NCBI RefSeq assembly: GCF_014647035.1
Contig: NZ_BMOK01000005.1
Span: 144,424-208,423 of the forward strand
Direction: 5' to 3'
Source: Sporolactobacillus putidus
GTDB taxonomy: Bacteria; Bacillota; Bacilli; Bacillales; Sporolactobacillaceae
DNA: 64,000 nucleotides
Shown here: one piece after another, positions 16,535 through 25,364 of the stretch
How the letters are laid out: every line of letters starts with the position of its first letter
Position numbering within the stretch: position 1 is the first letter of the stretch
Program-made: the position numbers and the translations under genes
The notes under the pieces: model-generated
Databases searched by the model: none
Told to the model about the DNA's origin: nothing
What the model saw: the letters and a program-made list of their open reading frames with translations, nothing else

Positions 16535-18058
16535 ATGCCCTACGCTATTGAAATGAAACATATCAGGAAAGAATTTCCCGGTATTATAGCCAATGACGAC
16601 ATTAACCTTCAAGTGGAGGAAGGAGAAATACATGCTCTTTTTGGGGAAAATGGGGCGGGGAAATCAACACTGATGAATGTGCTGTTCGGCCTTTACCAGC
16701 CGGATGAAGGCGAAATCTATGTTCACGGGAAAAAAGTGCGGATCGCCGATCCGAATGACGCTAATCGTCTTGGAATCGGAATGGTTCATCAGCACTTCAT
16801 GCTTGTCGAAAAATTTACAGTTGCTGAAAATATCATATTGGGCAGAGAGCCGACGATTCACGGAAGGCTGGATATGACCAAAGCTGTAAAGATTGTCAGT
16901 GATCTGTCGGAAAAATACGGACTTGACGTTGATCCAATGAAAAAAGTTGAAGACATAACAGTGGGCATGCAGCAGCGTGTTGAGATTCTCAAGACACTGT
17001 ACCGAGGGTCGGACATCCTGATTTTCGATGAGCCGACAGCAGTGCTGACGCCGCTTGAAATCAAAGAACTGATTGACATCATGAAGCGTCTTGTCAAAGA
17101 GGGCAAATCGATCATTCTGATTACCCACAAGCTTAAAGAGATCTTTGAGGCATGCGACCGCTGCACCGTCATCCGCCGCGGGAAAATAATCGGCACCATC
17201 GGCATCGGCGAGACGAATCCGAGCGACCTGGCAGATATGATGGTCGGCCGAAAGGTGAATGTCCGGATCAACAACGCGCCGTATGAGCCAAAGGAAAAAG
17301 TACTTGAGATCAGGGACCTGACGGTGCTGGATTCCAGAAAAGTCAAAGCAGTGAATCAGCTGAATCTGACCGTGCACGGTGGTGAAATTATGGGCATCGC
17401 CGGTGTGGATGGCAATGGCCAGACGGAGCTGGTTGAAGCTATTGCGGGTCTTCGAAAAGTAAAAGAAGGCGCCATTGAAATCAACGGCAATGACGTGACC
17501 AACCATAAAACAAGAAAAATCATTGAAGCGGGACTGGGCTATATTCCCGAAGACCGGCAGAAACACGGGCTGGTGCTGGACTTTTCTATCGGTGAAAATA
17601 TGGTTCTTCAGACCTACTACAAGAAACCCTATGCGTTTGCGGGCGTACTCAACAATAAAGTGATTTCAAAAAAAGCGAAACAGCTGATCCATGAATATGA
17701 CGTGCGGACACCCGGTGAGAAAACCCTTGCGCGATCGCTTTCCGGAGGCAACCAGCAAAAAGTGATTGTCGCCCGGGAAGTAGACCGCAGCCCGCAGCTG
17801 CTTGTGGCGGCGCAGCCGACCCGCGGGCTCGATATCGGAGCGATTGAGTTTATTCATGGAAAACTGCTTGAAGAGAAGGAAAAAGGGAAAGCGGTACTTC
17901 TTGTTTCGTTTGAACTGGATGAAATTCTTCACTTGAGCGACCGTATTGCCGTCATTTTCGAAGGGCGTATTATTGATATTGTCAATCCGAAAGAAACAAA
18001 TGAAAATGAACTCGGCTTGCTGATGGCCGGCCGCAAAAAAGAGGAGGCGCAGGCATGA
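16535..18058 (+). CDS. nupO: Nucleoside ABC transporter, double ATPase subunit (NupO-like)
   Basis: A 507-residue protein with two ABC domains in tandem, as in sugar/nucleoside importers. Domain 1 has GENGAGKST at ~38 and IFDEPTAVLTP at ~163, with a degenerate signature (ITVGMQQRVEI). Domain 2 has a non-canonical Walker A region (GVDGNGQTE), an intact signature LSGGNQQK and the motif VAAQPTRGLD in place of a full Walker B. Such asymmetry is normal for this family. It overlaps the permease gene by 4 bp. Confidence 0.9.
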   Translation: MPYAIEMKHIRKEFPGIIANDDINLQVEEGEIHALFGENGAGKSTLMNVLFGLYQPDEGEIYVHGKKVRIADPNDANRLGIGMVHQHFMLVEKFTVAENIILGREPTIHGRLDMTKAVKIVSDLSEKYGLDVDPMKKVEDITVGMQQRVEILKTLYRGSDILIFDEPTAVLTPLEIKELIDIMKRLVKEGKSIILITHKLKEIFEACDRCTVIRRGKIIGTIGIGETNPSDLADMMVGRKVNVRINNAPYEPKEKVLEIRDLTVLDSRKVKAVNQLNLTVHGGEIMGIAGVDGNGQTELVEAIAGLRKVKEGAIEINGNDVTNHKTRKIIEAGLGYIPEDRQKHGLVLDFSIGENMVLQTYYKKPYAFAGVLNNKVISKKAKQLIHEYDVRTPGEKTLARSLSGGNQQKVIVAREVDRSPQLLVAAQPTRGLDIGAIEFIHGKLLEEKEKGKAVLLVSFELDEILHLSDRIAVIFEGRIIDIVNPKETNENELGLLMAGRKKEEAQA

Positions 18059-19122
18059 GTAAAATGCTGAGTAAAATTCAGTGGATGAAGCTTCTGGTGC
18101 CCATTGTGTCCGTGGTGCTGGGCCTGCTCTGCGGAGCCATTATCATGGTGGCTGCAGGGTACAATCCGCTTTTGGCCTATGGATCAATTGTTCAATCTAT
18201 TTTTCTTCAACCCTATTATACGGGCGAAACCATCCGTGCCATGATTCCGCTTGTCCTGTCGGGACTTGCTGTAGCTTTCGCCTTCCGTACGGGTCTGTTC
18301 AATATCGGCGTTGAAGGACAGCTGCTTGTCGGATGGTTTGCATCGGTTGCGGCGGCGATTGTGTTTGAAGGGCTCCCCAAAGTTATTCTGCTTCCGCTCT
18401 GCATCATTGCAGGAGGGGCTGCCGGGGGGATATGGGGCTTCCTTCCGGGTTTCCTGAAAGCGCGGTTCAAAGTTCATGAGGTTATTTCAACCATTATGAT
18501 GAACTATATCGCCCTCTATACGACCAGCTATCTCATCAAAAATTTTCTCTATACGGAGGGCGAACGAACACCGACGATTCCTTCGGCGGCATCGCTGGCT
18601 TCCCCGACCCTCGCCAATCTGACGCAGGGCTCCAGGCTGCACTGGGGCTTTATCGTTGCCATCCTCGCTGCGGTCGCCATGTGGTTTATCCTATGGAAAA
18701 CAACGAGGGGTTATGAGCTCAGGGCGGTCGGCTTCAGCCCTGACGCCTCAAAATACGCGGGCATGAATGTCAGCCGCAATATTATTCTGTCGATGACTAT
18801 TTCGGGCATATTTGCCGGACTCTCCGGTGCAATGGAAGGACTGGGCACATACCAGTATATGATGATTAATTCGACTTTTACCGGTATCGGGTTTAATGGA
18901 ATTGCCGTTGCGCTTCTTGGGCTGAACACGCCTGTCGGTGTGATTCTCGCCGGAGCGCTGTTTGCGGGACTGCAGACTGGCGGGCTGACGATGCAATCGG
19001 TGGCGGGCGTGCCTGTTGAGCTCATTCAAATCGTTATTGCACTTATTATTTTCTTTGTCGGATCAAGCTATGTAATTAAGTGGGCACTGCTTCGCTTTTC
19101 AATGAGGGGGCATAAAAATTGA
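18055..19122 (+). CDS. nupP: Nucleoside ABC transporter permease (NupP-like)
   Basis: A 355-residue polytopic protein with about ten hydrophobic helices and the branched-chain/ribose-type permease signature GLFNIGVEGQLLVG at ~80-93. RFKVHEVISTIMMNYIA and GFSPDASKYAGMNV are typical of the BMP-linked permease of this family. Start and stop codons overlap by 4 bp with both neighbours (ATGA-type), indicating tight translational coupling of nupO, nupP and nupQ. Confidence 0.9.
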   Translation: MSKMLSKIQWMKLLVPIVSVVLGLLCGAIIMVAAGYNPLLAYGSIVQSIFLQPYYTGETIRAMIPLVLSGLAVAFAFRTGLFNIGVEGQLLVGWFASVAAAIVFEGLPKVILLPLCIIAGGAAGGIWGFLPGFLKARFKVHEVISTIMMNYIALYTTSYLIKNFLYTEGERTPTIPSAASLASPTLANLTQGSRLHWGFIVAILAAVAMWFILWKTTRGYELRAVGFSPDASKYAGMNVSRNIILSMTISGIFAGLSGAMEGLGTYQYMMINSTFTGIGFNGIAVALLGLNTPVGVILAGALFAGLQTGGLTMQSVAGVPVELIQIVIALIIFFVGSSYVIKWALLRFSMRGHKN

Positions 19123-20084
19123 GTATACTTGAAGTCCTTGCGATCATTGTACCTTCGACGCTTTTAACCGCAGCTCCATTAATTTTTACGGCACTGGGCG
19201 GTGTTTTTTCTGAGCGTTCCGGGGTTGTCAACATCGGCCTGGAAGGCTTGATGTCTGTCGGTGCATTCACCGCGGCAATTGCCACGTTGTTCCTTGAACA
19301 TGCGGGTTTTGGCAATGCCTCACCATGGATCGCCATTCTCATTGCGGCAGTTGCCGGAGCGATTTTTTCTTTGATCCATGCCGTCGTGTCCATTACTTTC
19401 AGAGCGGATCAGACGGTCAGCGGCGTTGCCCTCAATTTTCTGGCAGCGGGACTTACGATATTTCTTGTTAAGCTGATTTATAATGGGAATGGACAGACGC
19501 CTTACATTGCACACAATATTAATAAAATCAGCGTTCCTGTGCTGTCCAATATTCCGATCATCGGACCTATTTTCTTTCAGCAGGTCACCTATACGTCTTA
19601 TCTCGCAATATTCGTGTCGTTTGTTGTCTGGTATATTATTTTTAAGACTTCTTTTGGTCTTCGTCTGCGCTCCGTCGGGGAGCACCCTGCCGCGGCAGAC
19701 ACGCTGGGTATCAATGTGACCCGTATGCGCTACATCGGCGTCATGCTGAGCGGCTTTTTCGGCGGGATCGGCGGCGCCGTTTACCTGGTGACGATTACGG
19801 CGAATTACAATGTTTCAACCATTGCCGGCCAGGGCTTCCTGGCGCTTGCTGCCATGGTTTTCGGCAAATGGCACCCGATCGGCGCGATGGGCGCGTCTCT
19901 TTTCTTCGGGTTCGCACAGGCGCTCAGTATCACGAGCCAGCAAATTCCTTATATTGACAGGCTTCCATCAGTTGTGATGATGGTCGCGCCGTATGTTCTG
20001 ACGCTTATTGTTCTGACAGGATTTGTCGGGCGCGCCGAGCCCCCAAAGGCGGACGGGATACCGTATATCAAGGGACAGAGGTAA
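19119..20084 (+). CDS. nupQ: Nucleoside ABC transporter permease (NupQ-like)
   Basis: A 321-residue polytopic protein (about 8-9 helices), with TTG start overlapping nupP. GVVNIGLEGLMSVGAF at ~32-47 is the permease signature parallel to the one in NupP, and RSVGEHPAAADTLGINV is the conserved cytoplasmic loop. It completes the heterodimeric channel of the nucleoside importer. A strong terminator follows. Confidence 0.9.
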   Translation: MSILEVLAIIVPSTLLTAAPLIFTALGGVFSERSGVVNIGLEGLMSVGAFTAAIATLFLEHAGFGNASPWIAILIAAVAGAIFSLIHAVVSITFRADQTVSGVALNFLAAGLTIFLVKLIYNGNGQTPYIAHNINKISVPVLSNIPIIGPIFFQQVTYTSYLAIFVSFVVWYIIFKTSFGLRLRSVGEHPAAADTLGINVTRMRYIGVMLSGFFGGIGGAVYLVTITANYNVSTIAGQGFLALAAMVFGKWHPIGAMGASLFFGFAQALSITSQQIPYIDRLPSVVMMVAPYVLTLIVLTGFVGRAEPPKADGIPYIKGQR

Positions 20085-20117
20085 CGGCGATCGTCTGAAA
20101 TTAATCAAATTAATACC

Positions 20118-20150
20118 GCCGCTGTGATTAACGCACAGCGGTATTTTTTG
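20118..20150 (+). terminator. Rho-independent terminator of the nucleoside transporter operon
   Basis: CCGCTGTG and CACAGCGG pair across a 7-nt loop, followed by TATTTTTTG. Confidence 0.9.
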
Positions 20151-20177
20151 TGCCGGGGCAGCGGGTGGTTGAAAACA

Positions 20178-20243
20178 GGCCGCTGACAAAAAAGTCGTTG
20201 TCCGGCAAATGAGATCCGGATCATCCGACAACGAATGCGGCCG
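20178..20243. other. Long imperfect hairpin in the intergenic region
   Basis: GGCCGC (20178-20183) pairs with GCGGCC (20238-20243), and inside it CGTTGTCCGG (20196-20205) pairs with CCGACAACG (20225-20233). Without a U-tract it is not a normal terminator; a small RNA or leader structure is possible. The rest of 20244-20438 shows only AT-rich promoter-like sequence. Confidence 0.35.
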
Positions 20244-20438
20244 ATTAACCGAATCTATGAGAGCAAAAAAAATTTCACATTTGCTGAATAATAGTAAAAA
20301 AATACGGAATTTGTCAGAGCACAAGATCTGTTTTTTCGCTATAATGAATTTACACAGCTTAACAGGCTGAAGATGTTTGAAAAACGGGCACGGAAGGACA
20401 GCGTTTTAAACAGTCTTCGGCAGATGGAGGATGGATTG

Positions 20439-21035
20439 ATGACAGCGATATGCCTTGTCAGGCATGGAGAGACGGATTGGAATGCGATCGGCAGACTTCA
20501 GGGACGCGAAGATATCCCTCTGAATGCTAGAGGGAAGGAGCAGGCAAAAATAGTCGGACAGTATCTGCAAAATTCGAAATTCGCCGCTGTATTTACAAGT
20601 CCGCTGGCAAGGGCGAAGGAAACGGCACGGATTGTGAACAGATATGTGGGCGATCTTCCCCTGTTTGAAAGCAGCGACTTTATCGAGAAGGACTACGGTC
20701 ACGCATCGGGTATGACCGTTCAGGAGCGCGACAGCCATTTTCCGAACGGCGATATTCCGGGAATGGAATCGTTCAGTCATATAAAAGAGCGCGTGATGGG
20801 CGGACTGGAAAGGGTCAGAGAAAGATTTCCGGATCATCACATTCTGCTTGTTGCACACGGCGGCCTGATTAACGTCATTCTGGCGGTACTGTCGGAAGGC
20901 AGAATTGGGACCGGAAAAACGAAACTGTTCAATACATGCATTAGTGATATCGTCTCAAACGGGAATTCCTGGAAAATCATCGACTATAATCGGATCGATC
21001 ATTTAGGCAGCTTCGCCAAAGTGACCAGCATCTGA
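20439..21035 (+). CDS. Histidine phosphatase family protein (phosphoglycerate mutase-like)
   Basis: A 198-residue protein. ATG 20439, with GGAGG 8 bp upstream, gives the normal family start MTAICLVRHGETDWN; an upstream in-frame ATG at 20373 would add 22 unusual residues. The RHGE motif carries the phosphorylated His, LARAKETARIV has the conserved Arg region, and LLVAHGGLINVI the second catalytic His. Family members dephosphorylate small metabolites or phosphoglycerate; substrate cannot be read from sequence. Single gene with its own terminator. Confidence 0.85.
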   Translation: MTAICLVRHGETDWNAIGRLQGREDIPLNARGKEQAKIVGQYLQNSKFAAVFTSPLARAKETARIVNRYVGDLPLFESSDFIEKDYGHASGMTVQERDSHFPNGDIPGMESFSHIKERVMGGLERVRERFPDHHILLVAHGGLINVILAVLSEGRIGTGKTKLFNTCISDIVSNGNSWKIIDYNRIDHLGSFAKVTSI

Positions 21036-21050
21036 CCGAGCCGGAAGACG

Positions 21051-21084
21051 CAACAAAAAAAGGAGCGAATCGCTCGCTCCTTTC
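21051..21084. terminator. Bidirectional terminator between phosphatase gene and tRNA
   Basis: AAAGGAGCGA and TCGCTCCTTT form a stem with T/A runs on both sides, serving the phosphatase on plus and the tRNA on minus. Confidence 0.85.
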
Positions 21085-21098
21085 CAGGATCTTTATAA

Positions 21099-21168
21099 GC
21101 GGGTGATGGGAATCGAACCCACGACGAGAGCTTGGGAAGCTCTAATTTTACCATTAAACTACACCCGC
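21099..21168 (-). tRNA. tRNA-Gly (anticodon CCC)
   Basis: On the minus strand GCGGGTG and CACCCGC form the acceptor stem, GTTTAATGGTAAAAT the D arm, AGAGC-TTCCCAA-GCTCT the anticodon arm and GTGGG-TTCGATT-CCCAT the T arm. The anticodon loop TTCCCAA places CCC at the anticodon, so this reads GGG codons; a TCC anticodon would be more common next to such a sequence. CCA is not encoded. Confidence 0.93.
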
Positions 21169-21332
21169 ATGCCGTTGCCAATACTTCACAAAGACAAACA
21201 GTATAATATAGGAAAATCTGTTTTTTGTCAATAACGGCTTTGAGAGAGAAGTGAGGCAGGCTTTACGGGAATTCGGCCAAGGCAAGATATAAAGCAGATC
21301 GGCAATAATTTGAAAGATGGGAGCGAAAGATA

Positions 21333-21602
21333 GTGAAAGCTATTTTAACGGTGATTGGCAAGGACAATGTGGGGATTATTGCCGGCGTCAGCAGCCAGCT
21401 TGCGGATCTTCAGATCAATATTCTGGATGTGACTCAGACCATAATGAACGGCTACTTTACAATGATGATGATCCTCGATTTATCGAAAGCAGCCGAAAAC
21501 TTTGGCGAGATTAAAAAGGCGCTGGCCGATAAGGGCGAGGCGCTGAATGTCCAGATTAAAATTCAGAGAGAGGAAATCTTTACTTCGATGCACAGTTTAT
21601 GA
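21333..21602 (+). CDS. ACT domain protein (UPF0237 family)
   Basis: An 89-residue single ACT domain: AILTVIGKDNVGIIAGVSSQ at the start and ILDVTQTIMNGYFTMMMI in the middle show the classical beta-alpha-beta ligand-binding pattern. It starts with GTG at 21333. UPF0237 proteins are regularly encoded directly before the PFL/UPF0210 protein, as here (21-bp gap). A regulatory small-molecule sensing role is likely, but the ligand is not known. Confidence 0.9.
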   Translation: MKAILTVIGKDNVGIIAGVSSQLADLQINILDVTQTIMNGYFTMMMILDLSKAAENFGEIKKALADKGEALNVQIKIQREEIFTSMHSL

Positions 21603-21623
21603 TACGGGGGTTTTTGAAAAACA

Positions 21624-22979
21624 ATGGAGACAACACAAATACTCGAAACAATCCGGATGATTGAGGAAGAAAAACTGGATATCCGGACGATAACCATGGG
21701 CATTTCTCTTTTAGACTGTATTGAAAGCGACGGAACGAAGGCAAGAAAAAAAATATATGACAAAATCACACGGCTTGCGGAAAACCTGGTAAAGACTGGT
21801 GAAGACATTGAAAACGAATTTGGCATCCCGATCATTCACAAACGCATATCTGTGACGCCGATAGCACTTGTCGCCGGCGCGTCTGAAGATGAGAACTATA
21901 CCGCCTATGCCGAAACACTGGATAAGGCGGCAAAAGAGACCGGTGTCAATTTTATCGGCGGTTTCAGTGCACTTGTGCAGAAGGGGTATACGACCGGCGA
22001 CCAGCGCCTGATTCAGTCGATTCCGGAAGCGCTCCGGACCACGGAGCTCGTCTGTTCTTCGGTCAATGTTGGCTCGACGCGTACGGGGATCAACATGGAC
22101 GCAGTCGGTGAAATGGGGCGTATTATCAGGAAAACGGCGGAACTGACGGCGGATCGGCAAGGGCTGGGATGCGCCAAACTGGTTGTTTTTGCCAACGCTG
22201 TCGAAGATAATCCATTCATGGCTGGCGCTTTTCACGGCGTCGGGGAAGCCGATTGCGTCCTCAATGTGGGCGTCAGTGGACCTGGAGTAGTCAAAAGAGC
22301 GCTTGAAAAAGTAAAGGGGGAACGCTTCGATATTGTTTCGGAGACGATAAAGAAGATCGCATTTAAAATCACGCGAATGGGCCAGCTCGTCGGCCACGAG
22401 GCTTCGTCACGTCTCGGTGTGCCGTTCGGCATTGTCGATCTTTCTCTTGCCCCCACCCCGGCTGTTGGCGATTCTGTCGCTCGTATTCTTGAAGAAATGG
22501 GCCTCGAGTCTTGCGGCACGCATGGAACGACGGCGGCTCTCGCTTTGCTGAATGACGCTGTAAAGAAGGGCGGAGTTATGGCCTGCAGCCATGTCGGCGG
22601 TTTGAGCGGCGCCTTTATTCCGGTTTCCGAGGATGCGGGTATGATTGAAGCTGTAGAAGCTGGTTCTCTGAATCTTGAAAAGCTGGAAGCGATGACTGCG
22701 GTTTGCTCGGTCGGACTGGATATGATCGCCGTTCCCGGAGATACACCTGCCGAAACCATTTCCGCGATGATCGCCGACGAAGCAGCCATCGGCGTGATTA
22801 ATAATAAGACCACGGCTGTGCGGGTGATCCCCGCACCGGGCAAAAAGGTCGGAGACAATGTTGAATTTGGCGGGTTGCTCGGACGCGCACCGGTCATGGC
22901 GGTGAATAACCATTCGTCCGCGAATTTTATTTCGCGCGGCGGGCGTATCCCTGCCCCGATCCACTCCTTTAAAAATTAA
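21624..22979 (+). CDS. PFL family protein (UPF0210/DUF711)
   Basis: A 451-residue protein preceded by an ACT domain gene. The sequence is typical of UPF0210: [17 protein letters not shown] near the start, [56 protein letters not shown] and a C-terminal [18 protein letters not shown]. The family has a pyruvate formate-lyase-like fold but no proven reaction. The linkage with the ACT protein is conserved across many Firmicutes, so the pair very likely forms a complex (inference). Confidence 0.9.
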   Translation: METTQILETIRMIEEEKLDIRTITMGISLLDCIESDGTKARKKIYDKITRLAENLVKTGEDIENEFGIPIIHKRISVTPIALVAGASEDENYTAYAETLDKAAKETGVNFIGGFSALVQKGYTTGDQRLIQSIPEALRTTELVCSSVNVGSTRTGINMDAVGEMGRIIRKTAELTADRQGLGCAKLVVFANAVEDNPFMAGAFHGVGEADCVLNVGVSGPGVVKRALEKVKGERFDIVSETIKKIAFKITRMGQLVGHEASSRLGVPFGIVDLSLAPTPAVGDSVARILEEMGLESCGTHGTTAALALLNDAVKKGGVMACSHVGGLSGAFIPVSEDAGMIEAVEAGSLNLEKLEAMTAVCSVGLDMIAVPGDTPAETISAMIADEAAIGVINNKTTAVRVIPAPGKKVGDNVEFGGLLGRAPVMAVNNHSSANFISRGGRIPAPIHSFKN

Positions 22980-23111
22980 AGAAAAATAGGTGGCGGGAAA
23001 GTTCAGATTGGCGGCTTTTCCAGAGACGGAGCATCAAACCTCATCAATTCTTTCAGCTTTGGTATAATAAGCTTATGGGTATTTTGCCAGCTGATTCTCA
23101 TGAGCACGAAT

Positions 23112-23150
23112 CAAAAGGGATCCGCACGATTGCCCGCGGATCCCTTTTGA
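23112..23150. terminator. Bidirectional terminator
   Basis: TCAAAAGGGATCCGC and GCGGATCCCTTTTGA form a 15-bp perfect stem with A/T-rich flanks on either side. It can stop the PFL gene on plus and the small gene at 23156-23326 on minus. Confidence 0.9.
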
Positions 23151-23155
23151 TTTCT

Positions 23156-23326
23156 TTATTTATTTTGTTGCTTTGTTTCACTGACGCTGTCATCACCGGT
23201 TCTCTGAGCGCGTTCTTTTTCTTCAACCGAGTGTTCGTCAAGCGGCTGTGCAAATTCTTCTCCGGTTAAAGCAGCTGACTGGGTTTGTTTGTTCAGCTGT
23301 TCGGCATTCGTTTCATGCTTTGGCAT
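23156..23326 (-). CDS. Small hydrophilic protein, unrecognised
   Basis: A 56-codon frame, MPKHETNAEQLNKQTQSAAL to a C-terminus ETKQQNK, is rich in Gln, Glu, Asn, Lys and Thr and has no hydrophobic segment. Its composition resembles small spore or stress proteins of Bacillales, though no family is recognised. Evidence for reality is the biased composition and a strong terminator 6 bp after the stop on the same strand. The ribosome binding site is weak (GTGAAG). The overlapping plus-strand frame reads through the terminator hairpin and is implausible. Confidence 0.5.
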   Translation of the reverse strand: MPKHETNAEQLNKQTQSAALTGEEFAQPLDEHSVEEKERAQRTGDDSVSETKQQNK

Positions 23327-23532
23327 TTATTCTTCACGGCTTTCTGATAATTTTTGGCACTGTTGCTTCGCCGTTCATTAGTATGGGCCGTTTTCATTCA
23401 ATTATCCCCAAAGAGTCACGGCTTTTATTAAAACGCAACGGTATGGATGAAGGATCATATTCTGATAAAGAACATCATTGTAAAAGGGAAAATAAGGAAA
23501 TTGTCCATGCTTTGGAAGCAGGGGGTAACAAA

Positions 23533-24081
23533 ATGAACACGATCGTTATGTTGTCAGGCAGTCCGGCACCCGCATCCCGTTCGGAAAAGGTGCTTCAATA
23601 TATAGGAAAAATGCTGGGCGGGCAAAATTTTACCGTGAAAATGATGTCGGTTCGGGAAGTCTCTCCTGAAACCCTGTTTCACGGCGACTATCAAGCGGCG
23701 GAAATCGTTAGAATTTCGGAATGCCTTGCCCGGGCGGATGGCGTTATCATCGTCTCTCCGGTGTACAAAGTGTCGCTTACGGGCATATTAAAAGCATTGC
23801 TGGATCTCCTGCCGAGAGATATTTTTAAGGGAAAACCTGTCTTGCCGATTATGGTCGGCGGAACTGAAAAACATTTTATGGCTCTGGATTACGCATTGAA
23901 ACCGGTACTTTCTTTTATGAAAGGTGAATTGCTTCAAGGCGTCTACGTCCTGGAAAAATGGGTTGACCAATCGGCGAACCCACCGATTCAGGATGAGAAC
24001 ACGGTTCGGCGGATCGAGGGACAGATTGATCAGCTGATCGATCATATTCGGAAAAATGGAAATGTATCGGCGAACAGCTGA
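23533..24081 (+). CDS. NADPH-dependent FMN reductase (SsuE-like)
   Basis: A 182-residue flavodoxin-fold protein; ATG 23533 with GGGGG upstream gives the normal start, whereas the frame extends far upstream into non-homologous sequence. VMLSGSPAPASRSEKVLQY is the FMN phosphate-binding loop, GVIIVSPVYKVSLTGILKALLD the second conserved motif, and PVLPIMVGGTEKHFMALDYA the third, matching SsuE/MsuE-type reductases. These supply reduced FMN to monooxygenases. No sulfonate genes lie nearby, so the client enzyme is unknown. Confidence 0.8.
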   Translation: MNTIVMLSGSPAPASRSEKVLQYIGKMLGGQNFTVKMMSVREVSPETLFHGDYQAAEIVRISECLARADGVIIVSPVYKVSLTGILKALLDLLPRDIFKGKPVLPIMVGGTEKHFMALDYALKPVLSFMKGELLQGVYVLEKWVDQSANPPIQDENTVRRIEGQIDQLIDHIRKNGNVSANS

Positions 24082-24125
24082 AATTTTAGAAAACCGGTGA
24101 ATCTTTGGCAAAGGGTGGCATGGGA

Positions 24126-24995
24126 ATGGCAAAAGGCAGACTGGATCAGGCAGACCTCACTCAAAACATTGAAAGCAGAAGAAAATATAATAAGAAATTA
24201 GAGAAGTATCAGCTAAGGCTTCTTGCGCTGCAGCACCAGCTCGTTGAAAATAAAATTGCCGTCATTTTTGTTTTCGAAGGCTGGGACGCTGCCGGAAAGG
24301 GCAGCGCGATCAAACGGGCGGTCGCCAACCTTGATCCGAGGCGTGTTCGTGTAACCTCGATCGCCGCTCCGGCCCCCCACGAAAAAAGGTATCATTATAT
24401 GCAGCGCTTCTGGCGCAAAATTCCACAATACGGCCAGATCGCGATTTTCGACCGTTCCTGGTATGGCCGGGTCCTTGTCGAGCGGGTTGAGGGTTTTGCG
24501 GAGAAAAAAGAATGGAAACGTGCCTATGAAGAAATTAACGATTTTGAAAAACTGCTGACCGACGATCACTATATCATTGAAAAATTCTGGCTGCATATCA
24601 GCAAGGATGAACAATACAAGCGTTTTAAGGAACGCGAGGAAAACCCGATGAAGCGCTGGAAGATTACAAGTGAAGACTGGCGCAACCGGGCGAAATGGGA
24701 CGAGTACGCCGAAGCGGCTGAAGAGATGTTTGAAAAAACGGATCGTCCGAACGCACCCTGGCATATTATTCCGGCAAACAGCAAGTGGTTTGCCCGTATC
24801 GCCGTGGTGAAACAGATGGTCAAGGCCATTGAAAATTATTTAATAAAACGCGGAATCCCCATTCAGTCTTTTCCGGATCGTGACGATAACGATGGTCCGG
24901 AGAATAAGTTTGAGGAAAGTTCTGTTCCTGAAAAAAATTCCGAAAAAAACGTTTCCGGCAAAATCGCTGAGACGGCGGAGTCAGGCAGGAATTGA
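24126..24995 (+). CDS. ppk2: Polyphosphate kinase 2 family protein (PPK2)
   Basis: A 289-residue protein; ATG 24126 is preferred because AAAGGGTGG lies 7 bp upstream, although TTG 24105 and ATG 24120 are in frame. The PPK2 core is clear: Walker A FEGWDAAGKGSAIKRAV at ~45, RRVRVTSIAAPAPHE, and Walker B IAIFDRSWYGRVLVERVEG at ~105, then the lid DRSWYGR-adjacent helices and WKITSEDWRNRAKW. PPK2 uses polyphosphate to phosphorylate nucleotides or the reverse. The last ~40 residues are a low-complexity charged tail. The gene lies upstream of ppx. Confidence 0.9.
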   Translation: MAKGRLDQADLTQNIESRRKYNKKLEKYQLRLLALQHQLVENKIAVIFVFEGWDAAGKGSAIKRAVANLDPRRVRVTSIAAPAPHEKRYHYMQRFWRKIPQYGQIAIFDRSWYGRVLVERVEGFAEKKEWKRAYEEINDFEKLLTDDHYIIEKFWLHISKDEQYKRFKEREENPMKRWKITSEDWRNRAKWDEYAEAAEEMFEKTDRPNAPWHIIPANSKWFARIAVVKQMVKAIENYLIKRGIPIQSFPDRDDNDGPENKFEESSVPEKNSEKNVSGKIAETAESGRN

Positions 24996-24999
24996 CAGA

Positions 25000-25364
25000 A
25001 ACAGGATGAATGAAATCACTCTTTTTTAGTTCAGAAATGAATTGAAGGTCAACACAAAGCGTTCAACGCCCTGATTTTCGGGTGCTGGCGCTTTTACACC
25101 GTTTACCGACATTCAGATCGTTTTCAAAGTTTTTAATCCCCATTTCTTTTTGAATTAAGATATACTTTAAGTGCGGAAAAATGGCGGCGAAGGCTGGGCG
25201 GCAAGCAGTGAATGCTGCATGCCGGGCCTTGCCGGGATACCCACCTGAAGTAAACGGGCCGCTTAAGCTGCGGAGAAAGAAGCCATATCCAGGGGCCTGC
25301 CAGGCAAACAGGTTCATTTGCACTCATTTCGGGTTCTTATATGATCAGTGAGGGGGTCCATAAT
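25000..25364 (+). other. Intergenic region with GC-rich structured leader before ppx
   Basis: From ~25170 the sequence is GC-rich and hairpin-prone: GGCA-GCAG/CTGC-TGCC (25200-25222), CCGC/GCGG (25258-25273) and GCCTG/CAGGC (25296-25306). No known riboswitch or RNA family is recognised, and frames here look like shadows. It may be a leader or a small RNA. Confidence 0.3.

Noticed and set aside
23075..23269. Plus-strand frame after the PFL gene
   Set aside because: It reads through a 15-bp perfect terminator hairpin and has no ribosome binding site; the opposite strand has a better small gene.
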